Shown here in pieces: positions 32,862-44,488 of a DNA stretch of 64,000 bases (positions are counted from its first letter, which is position 1; each line of letters begins with the position of its first letter). The stretch covers positions 372,001 through 436,000 of the forward strand of contig JAJSPD010000011.1 of the NCBI GenBank assembly GCA_021307315.1, in the 5' to 3' direction. The notes beneath the pieces were generated by a model. The model did no database searches and was not told the origin of the DNA. It worked only from the letters and a program-made list of their open reading frames with translations. Origin of the DNA: Bisporella sp. PMI_857 (taxonomy: Eukaryota > Ascomycota > Leotiomycetes > Helotiales > Helotiaceae). The position numbers and the translations under genes were made by a program.

Positions 32862-35800
32862 TTACAGTACTAGCAGCTTTGGCCCTTGTCTGAACTGAAG
32901 AAACGAAAGTCTCCCTGATGAATGTCCTAAAACGATGGTTTGATCCCAAATAGCTTCACAAATAGATCGGTAATCGGGAGGTAGCCAAAAAATATTCGCT
33001 TCACCTTCTACTACCCAATAATCAGATACACGTAAAGTAGGTAGTAGATTACCGTCAAGTGAGAAGGCCACAGAGTTGACAGAGGATGAATGGCTTGCGA
33101 GCGTCCGCAGCGCGGCTCCGGTAGCAGCGTCCCAGAGCCGCACCGTGTTATCTCCTGATCCAGAGACGACCTGCTTACCGTCGGGTGAGAAAGCCACAGA
33201 GTTGACGAAGTCTGTATGGCCCTCGAGCGTCTGCAGCGCGGTTCCGGTAGCGGCGTCCCAGAGCCGCACCGTGTTATCCCATGATCCAGAGACGACCTGT
33301 TTGCCGTCGGGCGAGAAAGCTACAAAGTTGACGAAGTCTGTATGGCCCTCGAGCGTTTGCAGCGCGGCTCCAGTAGTAGCGTCCCAGAGCCGCACCGTGT
33401 TATCTCTTGATCCAGAGACGACTTGCTTGCTGTCGGGTGAGAAAGCCACAAGGTAAATAAAGTCTGTATGGCCTTCAAGCGTCTGCAGCGCGGCTCCGGT
33501 AGCGGCGTCCCAGAGCCGCACCGTGTTATCCCATGATCCAGAAACAACTTGCTTGCTGTCGGGCGAGAAAGTCACAGAGTTGACAAAATTTGTATGGCCT
33601 TCGAACGTCTGCAGCGCGGCTCCAGTAGTGGCGTCCCAGAGCCGCACTGTTTTATCTTTTGATCCAGAAACAACTCGCTTGCCGTCGGGCGAAAAAGCTA
33701 CAAAGTAAACGAAGTCTATATGGCCTTCAAGCGTCTGCAGCGCGGCTCCGGTAGCGGCGTCCCAGAGCCGCACCGTGTTATCTTCTGATCCAGAAACCAC
33801 CTGCTTGCTGTCGGGCGAAAAAGCTACAGAGTAGACAAAAGATAAATGGCCTTCGAGCGTTTGCAGCTTGGCTCCGGTGGCGGCGTTCCAGAGCCGCACC
33901 GTGTTATCTTTTGATCCAGAGACGACCTGTTTGCCGTCGGGCGAAAAAGCCACAGATTTGACGGAGTCTGTATGGCCTTCGAGCGTCTGCAGCACCCCAT
34001 CAGTGGCGGTGTCCCAAAGCCGCACCGCGTTATTTCTTGATCCAGAGACGACCTGCTTACCGTCGGGTGAGAAAGCCACAGAGTTGACGGAGTCTGTATG
34101 GCCTTCGAGCGTCTGCAGCGCTGCTCCGGTAGCGGCGTCCCAGAGCCGCACCGCGTTATTTCTTGATCCAGAGACGACCAGTTTGCCGTCGCGTGAGAAA
34201 GCCACAGAGTTGACGAAGTCTGTATGGTCTTCGAGCGTCTGCAGCGCCGCTTCGATGGTGGTATCCCAGAGCCGCACTGTGTTATCTCCTGATCCAGAGA
34301 CAACCTGCTTGCCATCGGGTGAGAAAGCTACAGACTTGACGGAGTTTGTATGGCCGTCGAACGTCTGCAGCGCGGCTCCGGTAGCAGCGTCCCAGAGCTG
34401 CACCGTGTTATCCCATGATCCAGAAACGACCTGCTTACCGTCGGGTGAAAAGGCCACAGAGTAAACAAAGGATGTATGGATTTTAAGCGTCTGCAGCGCT
34501 GCTCCGGTGGCAGCGTCCCAGAGCCGCACCGTGTTATCTCCTGATCCAGAAACGACCTGCTTGCCATCGGGCGAGAAAGCTACAGAGTAGACAAAGGATG
34601 TATGGCCTTCAAGCGTTTGCAGCGCTGCTCCGGTGGCAGCGTTCCAGAGCCGCACTGTCTTATCTCCTGATCCAGAAATGACCTGCTTGCCGTCGGGCGA
34701 AAAAGCTACAGAGCTGACAAAGAATAAATGGCTTTTGAGCGTCTGCAGCGCCGCCCCGGTGGCGGCGTCCCAGAGCTGCACTGTCTTATCCCATGATCCG
34801 GAAACGACTTGTTTGCCGTCGGGTGAAAAAGCCACAGAGTTGACGGAGTTTGTATGGCCTTCGAGCGTCTGCAGCGCGGCTCCGGTGGCAGCGTCCCAGA
34901 GCTGCACTATTTTATCCCATGATCCAGAAACGATCTGCTTGCCGTCAGGCGAAAAAGCTACAAAGTAAACGAAGTCTGTATGGCCTTCAAGCGTCTGCAG
35001 CGCCGCTCCGGTGGCAGCGTCCCAGAGCCGCACCGTTTTATCCCCTGATCCAGAGACGACCTGCTTGCCGTCGGGCGAGAAGGCCACAGAGTTGACGGAG
35101 GATAAATGGCCCTCGAGCGTCTGCAGCGCCGCACTCCAATACGGTTGAACTCTAGGTTTTCTTTCTATCCAAGCAGGGATACACTTCTTAAATGTTTCTC
35201 GGACAATACTCTTCTCTGGGGCAAAAACAAGAGCTGAACAATATAATTGAAGGGGCGTCTGTTCAATAGCTAATCGGTTGTATAAAGCAAATCGCTTTGC
35301 ATCATGGATAAATGTGTGCAAATTGAGAGTTTCATTAGCCTAAGGACAAGTTAGACTCTTATAAACAATAAATAAATGGCTTACTGGAACGTGAGCCTCT
35401 AAGGACAATATTGCTTGAATCCCTTCCGAGGTTTTGCCCATCCACCCAAGCGCCTCAAGCCAGTGTAATAAATGAGCCTGCAGAAACCAGTAAGTCTCCT
35501 CACTATTGTAAACCTGAGAACCACCTTTTTGCAGATGCTGGACCCAGTAAAGGCATGCATATTGAACTTCGGGCGGGAGGCATTTCTTAATCCAACTGCT
35601 TTTAACTTCACCAGCTTGACTACCAGGAGCATGCATCTCGCAAATGTCTTTCTTGAGTGTCTGGGACATTAGCTGTATACACTTAGCTGCTAAATTTTGG
35701 TGTGCCTCTTTCTCATCCACCCAAAATTCCCCACATCGATCTTTGTTAAGGAGAAAGTCGCGAAATGAAGGGTGGTGGAGGCGGAGCGGACGGTTTTCGT

Positions 35801-37875
35801 CCTTTGGAATTTCTAGGATTGCGTGAAGGTTCTTCAGGGTCTGATTCACCTGTTGCTTCGTAGTATGGAGTAGCCTGCATAAAGATTTAACCGAGAGAGG
35901 AGAAGAGAGAATGGCAATACTTCCAAGAATTTGTTTTATTATTCTATAGAACCTTTGTTTTTCTTGTTCCATAGAGCTTGGTTGGACAGAGTTTCGTAGA
36001 ACAGTAGTATATATCCCGCTAAGGTGTTTCTCTGGAGCTGCGGAGGCTTCTCCACCGTCAAGAAGCAAACATAGCCTTTCCTCAGTGGATTGGCCTTCAC
36101 GAATGAATCGGCAGGCAGTCGCAGCCCAGATAAACAAACCACTTGCAGCTCTAACTAAATGTCGAACACGTTCTGAACCCGGCCAGCCGGGCTCTTGTTC
36201 ATCGTCCTGGCCGATGACTTCCAACTCGTGCTTTAGGAATTTAGAAATGTCGTGATCAACAATCGACTGCGATATGCTGTGGAGAACAAAATCCTGGCGC
36301 TTTGTATCCGGTATTTGAGTAAATCCATGTCGGATTGGAATCTCAGGTCTACTTGTAAGAAAGATTCGTAATCGGACTTTCCGTAACGACCGAGCTTCAG
36401 CTAGGAGTTGTAGAATGACCCGGATATCATTACCACTGTCGCATTCATCGAGTGCGTCAATAACGAGGATGTACGAAGAATGGCAATAATTGCCATCCAG
36501 CTTCGATAGAGGATAGAGGACGAGCTGGTGCCACTGATCGCGTAAAGACTGGTTCGTAATATCGCTATTTTCTGCGATCGCGTCACAAATGTGCTGATTA
36601 AGGAGGGGTATGCTTTGCGCTAGCTGTCTGGCAATGCTTGTGAAGAACTTGCCAGCATGGCTAATATCTCCATCGCCTTTTGAGAAAAAGAAGCTAGCTC
36701 CAAGCGACTTCTGCTCTAAGTGCCTACGAGCAATAGTACGAGCGATTGTTGACTTTCCGGTCCCAGCTAACCCATTCAACCAGAAGATGCACCGCTCGTC
36801 TTGACTATCAGCCCATATATATATCTCGTGAAGGATATCGACACGAGTGTTGTCGAAGCAGCGAGGTTCGTGTTGTCTTTGGTATGTATTAAACGACGCT
36901 TCTATAGCGTATGGTAAATTGTTGAGTAAATGATCTAATTGCCAGCAGCTCGTTAGAATCCTGTTATTTTTAAATGAAGCAGATTCTATACTAACCATTA
37001 TATAGTGATCCTTGGGGATACAAAACATCTGTGTCGCGACGGGAAGTAGCGGCGGTCGACAAGTTGCCTGAAGTCTTTAATCGTTTAGTAAAATTAGAAG
37101 TCGTCTGTGAGTTATTCCCTTGGTCGTCGAGCAGATTCTTCCTTAATGCCTTATTGTGCTTACTTTCGAGCCTGCGGAACGCCTTTTCTGCTCCTTCGCC
37201 ATAGATAAGTGGCATGGAGATGTCGAAAATGCCCAGTAAGGAATAGGCCATGTCTTCGTCACGCTTAGTCTTCCGATTTTGTGCCCATGACATTCGCTCG
37301 TCAAACGTGAATTTAGAAAGAGAAGTGCCTTGAAGAGCAGAAACCGGAATGCCGGTTATTTCGTAGAGCTGTTGCCCTAACGATTTCTTGTCGCCGAGTC
37401 GTTTGCCATTCGAGCAGAAGAATTCAACTGTTGTTGGCGCAATAAGCTCTTGAAGCGTCCAACCACGAGTAAACCATCGACTGTTCCGCAAAGCCGCCTC
37501 CCACGACTGTAAAGACAAATCGATTTGATCAGTTATCGAAACATCTGACAAATATACGTAGCATTTTGCCGCTTTGTGATACCAGCGAAACATGGAGTTG
37601 ATAGCTTCAGAAAGCTCGCTGTCACTTGATTTGTTGATGCAGCAAGTGTCCACCCAGAAGTATTCTAGGCCATCGCGAGCGGCTTGCCCTCCACAGAACC
37701 GAAGCTTGTTGTATCCGTTTTTGGTCTTCCCAGAACCATCTTTCATGTCCCCAAAGTTGACCTCCTCCTCATCTTCTCCCCAGGTGTGTGAAAGTATCGC
37801 ATAACGCGTTGTGGGGTAAGTAATATCTTTCGTGAGGCTAAACTCGCCATTTTCTTCTAGCTTCAGAAGACGCAT
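32862..37875 (-). CDS. HET-NACHT-WD40 protein (HET-D/HET-E architecture), 1635 aa
   Basis: Cytosolic STAND/NLR-like protein with the domain order of Podospora HET-D/HET-E, which sense a partner through the WD40 repeats and trigger incompatibility cell death through HET. Three exons: 37875-36996, 36934-35385, 35339-32862; introns of 61 nt (GTTAGT...AATTAG, branch TTCTAAC) and 45 nt (GTAAGC...CCTTAG) keep the frame. HET domain: RYAILSHTWG (~25), VDTCCINK, SRWFTRGWTLQELIAP. NACHT: Walker A GLAGTGKS at ~348-355, Walker B ILVIDALDE at ~449-457, FLTSRPE. From residue ~881 there are sixteen complete 42-residue WD40 units plus a partial one, nearly identical except at a few positions. No stop or frameshift is seen, in contrast with the decayed elements on both sides. 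The exact partner is unknown. Confidence 0.93.
33050..35126 (-). repeat. Tandem 126-bp WD40-coding repeats, 16 full plus partial
   Basis: Period of exactly 126 bp (42 codons) with consensus LQTLEGHTDFVNSVAFSPDG, KQVVSGSGDNTVRLWDAATG. Variation between units concentrates at two patches: the residues after GH (TDFVN, LSSVN, TNSVK, IDFVY) and the SGSxxx patch (GDN, WDK, RNN, KDN, EDN). This is the high-identity repeat type prone to unequal exchange. Confidence 0.95.
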
Positions 37876-38064
37876 TCGAAATTGAGCATAGAACAGTCTG
37901 TACGTGTGTCATTCGACGTAGCAAGGGTCGTAGGCGGAAGTGCTAAGGTTAGGATCCAAATGATAGCGGAGATGAGTCTGAAACGAAAAGGGTGTGTGAG
38001 GGGTCACGTCAGCCACACTCCTGAACAACCACAAAGCTTGGAAAATAATTACATAAGTGAACCA

Positions 38065-38110
38065 AGGTCGGCAGGTCAGGTGGAGGTCCAACTGAGCTCA
38101 GGTGGACCTG
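38065..38110 (+). repeat. Left terminal inverted repeat of the MULE
   Basis: Includes an imperfect palindrome at 38083-38110 (GAGGTCCAACTGAG then CTCAGGTGGACCTG). A further GGTCCAACTGAG copy lies at about 38154. Confidence 0.85.
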
Positions 38111-38396
38111 CACAGACCACATTTCACACTTCAATTTTTTAAAATTTCTTGGCAGGTCCAACTGAGGTATTCTGTAAACGTTTAGTATTTGTTTTTAATA
38201 TATTTGCAAAAAGATTCAGATTCAAAAAAGAAACAAATTTCATAAAATTAATAAAAATGTATAACTTATATGCTAAAAACGCAAAGGACAGTTGAAGACC
38301 AATGCGTAACAGAAGCCTAGCAACGGTTTGTTTATTTTTTGTTTACTTTTTATTTACATTCCTTTTTTTCTGTGACATCGCAGAAAACTCCACTCT

Positions 38397-41300
38397 ATGA
38401 ATTTTTGGACTATTATTACAATGGTTGCTTTTATGCAATTTCTACGCAACTCTGTAGCTTCTACGTTCCGGGAGCTTAGTGTTGATATTCCAAAAGAAGA
38501 ACGGCAATGGAATGATATGCGATACTACAAACATTGTTCTGAAGATCGAGAAAACGCAGTTTCAGAATTTCTTCAAATCGAAAAAAACAAAGACACTTCA
38601 ACGGTAAAAACTGTGTTAAAAATTCATTTCAAAACTTTTTCAAAACCTTTTCAGTGCAGATTTTATGCAGATTTTATGCAGATTATTTTTGTGTTTAAAA
38701 AGTTTTGAAAAGGATTTTAAAACGTTTGGTAAAAGTAGAATATTACTAATATTTCCGCTACAGATCTTTCCGCAAATTACGCCACTTTACTATCTTACAA
38801 CTATAGGAAAACAGTGTTATACTGTTGAAACTATTTATGATGTGCCCGATATTTCTTTATATCCAGACACATCGGAAAACGGAATAGAATATCGCATTAA
38901 TGTAGAAGGCTTTTCACGAAAAGATGTAAAAAATCTTATATCCCGAGTAAGTGTTTTTTAAACGTATAGAAAACGATTTCTTTCCGCTTACTAAATACTT
39001 TTAGCTCCAATACAGCTATACCCAGAAACAATCTTTTCACAAAAAGCTTACTTTTTCTACATTTTTGAATACTCGTGTTATTCGAACAGTATAGAAATGT
39101 TCTAGAGTTAAAATCTGTGCTTACGCTGCTGACTATGTTAAACAATCTTACACTTTTTAGTCAGGTATTGATTTTCAGAAAAAATACGAAGCGACAGATA
39201 TTTCTCAAAGGATTTTTGCTGAAAAGTACATTGAGTATAATAAGCAAAAGCGAATATTAGAGTAATTAATTTCTATGTTTTAGAAAACAAATACTAATAC
39301 AAGCAATAGCGAATACAATTCGATTATGAAACATTTTCGAAACAATGGAACCGGATGCCCGTTTTGGTACAATACGGAAGAAACTAAACAAAAATGCTTT
39401 GGCAAGCCAAAGGTTTTTGCATCTAAAAACTTAGTAAGTATTTTCAAAACTTTTAGAAAACGTTTATATTCTGATTACGATATGCTTAGAATTTGAATGA
39501 CGAGTATAATTATTTTGTAGAATATGAATTTCACAATTCACATACTAAAATCTTGTATTTTTATAAACATATCGATTTTTTACACAAGTCAATCCACTTT
39601 ACTTAAAGGAGCTATTTAATGCTGGATTTGCTCCTTAAATTCAAAAATATTATTAAGTTTTCGGACAAGTATTACGCGTTCTTGATTGTAGTAAAACGTT
39701 AACTTTGTTATGTTTTAAAAATGAATACTAATTGTTTAGGAATACTCCATTTTTCCGGACTACAAAAGCTTTAAAATCGTTCTTGTTCTGTTCAGTTTAA
39801 TCTTTTTATTCCGGGTGATTTAAATGCAACGCTATATATTTTGTTTTCGTCAACTGGTATTCATACACATAATGCTCTACCGCCTCGAAACACTCCGCAA
39901 ATACTTATAGACAGCTTTTTAATAGAACTTAGAAAACTGGTTAAAGCAGAGTTAACAAGCAGTAAGTATATGCTTTTAAAACGTTTTGAAATTATTTTTA
40001 ACATATATAGCTCAAACTCTGCACAGCTTTACTATACGAAATTTTCTTCAACAATTTAGTGTAAAATTGTTGTTTGACACTCACCCGAGTTTTTACAACA
40101 AATCGAAAATACAAGCTTTGATTCGCACCGAAGTATTAAAAAAATATCCTGAAAGAGTTAGTTAAGCAAGTAAATACAAATTACAAACAGTTAGAAATCG
40201 AAAAGCTAATATGTTTTAAGTGTTTGGGCTGAGTACAATTTGCATTATCGACATGTAGAAAATCAACAATATATTTATTCTATGATTAACGACGGAACAA
40301 ATCAGATTATTTGTTGTGCATTTCTTGAACAAGTTCAATATTTGTTACAACAAACAATTGTACGTGTTGACATGTTTTTAAACGGGTGTATAAAGAATGG
40401 AAAGAATTATATTTGCTGATTTTTTGAACGATACCAACAATGTAAGTTAGTCGTTTTAAAAACGTTTTGTTAATATTAACTAATTGCTTTTAGTGCTTAC
40501 TTTCGCTCGGATTTTTATTAATAACGAATTAGCCGAAAATACTTTTATGCTTTTACGATTTTTTTTTCAACAATTAATCAAGCATTGAAAAGCGCCGGCT
40601 AAAGCGAAATCCAATAGTTTTATATTTACGGCACAGAAATTCATGCGATTTTAACAGACATGTATCCGAAACAAGTATGCGGTACATAGTATTCGCTTTT
40701 AAAACGTTTAAAATATATTTAAATACTAATTCAGTTTATAGATAGAGTTTATATTTTAAACTATTGATTTTTGCAGAAAGATTAGCGATAGCAAGTTAAA
40801 CGTACAGTAATATATTGTACAGTTCATTATAAAAGAAGCTTTTGGATTGTGTACGAAATAAAAAATCTCCGAATCAATATGCGAATGCTTTTAGAGATTC
40901 TAACTATAAACTCTAAACATAATATTCTTGCACTGCTAAACAATATTAACAAGCATTCGTAAGTGTTTTTAAAATGTTTTAAAAATATTTTTTTAACAAT
41001 TAAACTATAGCCGGCTATAATTCTTTGACGAAACATAAACGCTAGATTGGATTTTGTCAGCATAAATATTTATTGCTGAAAAGTGATAAAAACGCTTTTT
41101 TACAAACAGGAACACGCACTTCGAATCCGGTTGAAGCTAGTAAAGCTCAAAGTAATCGGCTAGAAATATCAAAAAGCTTTATGGCCGCAATTATTGAGTA
41201 ATATTTTGTTTTTGTTTTTTAAACGTTTACTAACTGTTATTTAGTGAATAAAGCATGATTTAGAACAACTGGCTTTTTGTCGTGATAAACTCATTATTGA

Positions 41301-41690
41301 GCACAATCGACTTACAAAACTCGCAATATTTTAACTCGACTTGATGAGCGAAGAACAAAAATAGTAAAAAAACAGCTATTTATAATTACAAAACATTTAC
41401 TAAACAATTACTTTTAGTTGCGTCTTTGAAAAGAAAACGCTAATTAGAAATTATTTAACAATGACTAATGAAAATATATATCAAAATATTTCGTTGTCAA
41501 ACTCTGTACTAAATGTGGTTAACAGTAGTAGTCGGCTATATGTTAGATTTCAACGGAAACAACAATCGAAATAGCAACTTTAGATTCAGTAAATTTAGAG
41601 CTTAAAAAAAAAAGTTAGAATTGGTTTAACTTCAAATAGAAAAGGAAAAAGAAACACTTCGGCAATTGCGAGGAAATTAACAGATATGTT
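38397..41690 (+). pseudogene. MULE-like DDE transposase, intron-rich and decayed
   Basis: Exonic islands read in order: MVAFMQFLRNSVASTFREL, YDVPDISLYPDTSENGIEYR, YSYTQKQSFHKKLTFSTFLN, CPFWYNTEETKQKCFGKPKV, IHTHNALPPRNTPQILIDSF, QIICCAFLEQVQYLLQQTIV then RVDMF (first Asp, ~40369), LTFARIFINNELAENTFMLL, YGTEIHAILTDMYPKQ (second Asp, ~40660), CTVHYKRSF (~40820), RTSNPVEASKAQSNRLEI (Glu, ~41125) and a charged C-terminal coil ending ~41690. This order (D, A-R-x-F, D, C-x2-H, N-x2-E) is that of MULE transposases. Likely introns: 38947-39004, 39434-39489, 39962-40010, 40442-40493, 40675-40734, 40959-41010, 41198-41244. Stops, several at expected Trp or Gln codons, and frame slips make it inactive. 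Confidence 0.72.
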
Positions 41691-42504
41691 TGTAAAACGT
41701 TTTGGATACATTCTTTTTTCATTTTTATTCTGAATCCGACTCAGGCTGAATAAACTTTTGTAATACATAACAATCTGATTTTTCCCAGTTTTTACATGTA
41801 TTAGAAAGCATTTGCGATCTGTAAAAAATAAGTGAGTTTAATATATATAAAAATAGATATATTTACTTTGAGAATTGCAATTGTTACACTTTTCAGACTT
41901 TTTTAATCCAATAAATGTACGCATTTTAAAAAGATTCAGCTGTTATTATGTTAATTAATTGTACTAAATAACATTAAATAATATGTACTTTTTTATTGTA
42001 TATCGGAACTTCGAACTTATCTGGAACTTTTAAAATGTCATTGCTAACTGAAGAACTTGCGTTGTTTAAACGAGATTTTTTCGAAGCTTAAATTTATTAG
42101 AAACGTTTTAAGAATAATAAAAAAACATACAGGAGACAATTGATTATCGTTATTATTATATCGAGCAGCTTTCTGCAATATACGTCAATAAACACAATAA
42201 TATAATATAAAATACAGTTATGCGTACCGGACTTTGATGAAAAAGTAAAGAAAAAGTTGGATTAAGTAGTAATGTATTAGTGGAAAAAGAAGTCTGAAAA
42301 AGTAAGTATACTATTTACAGCATAGTTAAAAAAATGCTTACAGAACGATTAGAAAGTGTTTCGGTATTCTTTATTTCACTTTCTACTGTCTATGTTTGAA
42401 GTATTTCTTCAGCAAAAGCTAAATCAACTTTAGGCTGTTCAGATGAAATTGAAAACGAAAAAAGTAAATTAAGCAATAAAAATCAATTGGTATATTTGTA
42501 GATC

Positions 42505-42960
42505 TTGAAAACGAAAAAGCCGGAATAAAATCGACTGTAGTTGAAGTTGCTGAATAAGAAGAAGTCGGAACAGGATCAACTGTAGTTGAAGTTGCTGAAT
42601 AAGAAAAAGTCGGAACAGGATCAACTGTAGTTGAAGTTGCTAAATGAAAAGAAGCCGGAACAGAAGCGATTGTAGTTGAAGTTGCTGAATGAAAAGAAGT
42701 CGGAACAGAAGCGATTGTAGTTGAAGTTGCTGAACAAGAAGAAGCCGGAACAGAATCAACTGTAGTTGAAGTTGCTAAATAAGAAAAAGCCGGAACAGAA
42801 GCGATTGTAGTTGAAGTTGCTGAATGAAAAGAAGTCGGAACAGAAGCGATTGTAGTTGAAGTTGCTGAACAAGAAGAAGCCGGAACAGGATCAACTGTAG
42901 CTAAAGTTGCTAAATAAGAAAAAGCCGGAACAGAAGCGATTGTAGTTAAGTCAAAAAGTA
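42505..42960 (-). repeat. Tandem 45-bp repeats coding a Ser/Thr/Pro-rich tract
   Basis: About ten units of exactly 45 bp (15 codons) on the minus strand, e.g. VPTSFHSATSTTIAS, VPASSCSATSTTIAS, VPAFSYLATSTTVDS. The frame is open across the whole array and beyond to about 42350 but has no ATG, as expected for an internal exon. Confidence 0.85.
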
Positions 42961-43035
42961 AAGAAACGTTTGTAGAAATAAAATTGGTAGTTGTTTCCTA
43001 ATCGTTTGATAAATAAACATAAAACAAATTTAATT

Positions 43036-43291
43036 TGTCACGGCCCTGGCCCTATCTCGAGCTTGGCCCCTGCTGCCACAGGGCTTGGCATCCCAGAGCT
43101 TGGCGACCAATGCTACAGGGCTCGCTTACACTGGCCCCTGGCCAGCCTCCTGTATATAAAGCACTGCTCTCCTTCCCTTCTTCTGCCTGTAGCTTGTTCT
43201 CTTAGTTATAACAATTGATAGTTGTTCACACCTTTGAGTCCTTCTACCTAGATCTACGGATCGAGATCCCTGTTCGGCTTGAGTTGTTACA
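43036..43291 (+). mobile_element. Solo LTR, family A, inside the MULE
   Basis: TGTCACGGCCCTGGCCC...GAGTTGTTACA, 256 bp, flanked by TAATT at 43031-43035 and 43292-43296. Contains TATATAAAG, a plausible TATA box of the element. Confidence 0.95.
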
Positions 43292-43667
43292 TAATTCAGG
43301 ATTATTACACTAGAAATTTGGTTTTCAACAGAGTTGAAATGAGCTTGAGCAGCAATTTTGTGAGCCTATTAAACTTTAGTTAAATTAGAAATTTAATAAA
43401 AGAAATATGTTGTACTATAGTAGCTTTGCCCTTTTTAGAATGAACAATAACTTCTGGGTGTTGTTGACGAATATGAAGTAAAAGTGCAGGTGTACGAAAA
43501 AACCGTTGCTATACAATATTAATACATAAACCATAAAACAATATATTAAAAACAACTTGCTTTATAAAGACAAAGAATATTTTCTGTCACAACACGGCAA
43601 AATAAATCGCCAACATAAACTTTAATACAAGTAGTTTGTGAACAATTAGGATGCTATTAAAAGTTAT

Positions 43668-43858
43668 TGTCGGATCACTCTACCCGTGGCAACACCACGT
43701 AATTGCTACGCAGTTGCCTGTTGGGTTGAATGTGATCTGATTGTTGAAGGATGAATCAAGGGATGAGGATATGCCTCATCCCTAAGTCATGTGACGAAGT
43801 CACATGACCCATCCTCCATTCAGTAACTAATCTATACTGGTAAATATTGATACAAACA
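43668..43858 (-). mobile_element. Solo LTR, family F, inside the MULE
   Basis: TGTCGGATCACTCTACC...GATACAAACA, 191 bp, flanked by GTTAT at 43663-43667 and 43859-43863. The GGATCACTCTA start resembles family C (GGATCACTCTAATACGG), so the two may be related. Confidence 0.92.
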
Positions 43859-43863
43859 GTTAT

Positions 43864-44488
43864 ATTGTAAACGTTTTCTAAATAGATAACAATAGACATA
43901 CATCTGTTTCAAGACTGAATAAAAAACAGTTTTCAGGTCGTGTACTATATTTGAGTGGGTAAGTGTTTGCCATAATAATCAAATATAAGAAAATATTTTT
44001 GAAAGCAGAAGCGAAAATTGGTTTAGAATTGTATTTGTAAAAGTTTTCAAAAGTAGGCGCTACTAAGCGAACAAATCAAATACTTTCAAATATAACGAAG
44101 CAATTAGTAAAGATGTAAACGTTTACAAAACGTATACAAACTGATATGAAAACGTTTAGAAAATACTTTATAGTATATTAAGCTATGCATAAAACTATAA
44201 ACGTTTAAAAAACGTTTTCAAAATAGTTTAAAAACAATAAAAACTTATAAAGCTTTAATTAAACAAAGCATTGTATTTCAATTTGAAAAACAGACACAAG
44301 TGTAAAAATATTATTTGAAAGTTTAGTATTTGTAATAAAAGTTGATTCGTTTAACTTCTGTAAAGTAAACAATCGAAACGTTTTAAAAACGAATATAAAT
44401 CAAAAGCTTAACGCTTGAACGCTCGCTGTACTATGCTTGCTTTCTATCTGAACGATTGCAAAACGATTGCAAAACGAACAAGAATTAA
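43864..44488. other. AT-rich noncoding part of the MULE with AAACGTTT motifs
   Basis: No coding frame. AACGTTT-type motifs recur at about 43870, 44118, 44148, 44200, 44211 and 44378, with related CAAAACGATTG units near 44455. It could hold the promoters or transposase-binding sites of the element. Confidence 0.5.

Larger units (their letters stand above)
41730..43640 (-). pseudogene. Second zinc-finger-like accessory gene of the MULE, broken
   Basis: Paralogue of the gene at 44489-45643. Near 43640-43460 (minus) it reads VYVGDLFCRVVTENILCLYKA and RTPALLLHIRQQHPEVIV, matching FCRVGHVDGDLC and LREHIRKQHPFVTF in the other copy. A long Ser/Thr/Pro repeat region follows (42500-42960), and near 41920-41740 MRTFIGLKKSEKCNNCNSQ and CKNWEKSDCYVLQKF match the other gene's MRR-FKLQGKTKCAVCKTRK...NWTNENGCQVFLLFK. 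An intron lies at ~41822-41872. A family A LTR splits it at 43036-43291 and a family F LTR lies just upstream. No start codon is recognised. Role unknown; DNA binding is inference. Confidence 0.6.

Noticed and set aside
33076..34968. Long plus-strand frames opposite the WD40 array
   Set aside because: They mirror the 126-bp repeats of the minus-strand gene; open only because the repeats are multiples of three.
33050..35126. CRISPR-like regular repeats
   Set aside because: Repeats are contiguous coding units with no spacers, in a eukaryotic genome. The same applies to the 45-bp and 41-bp arrays.
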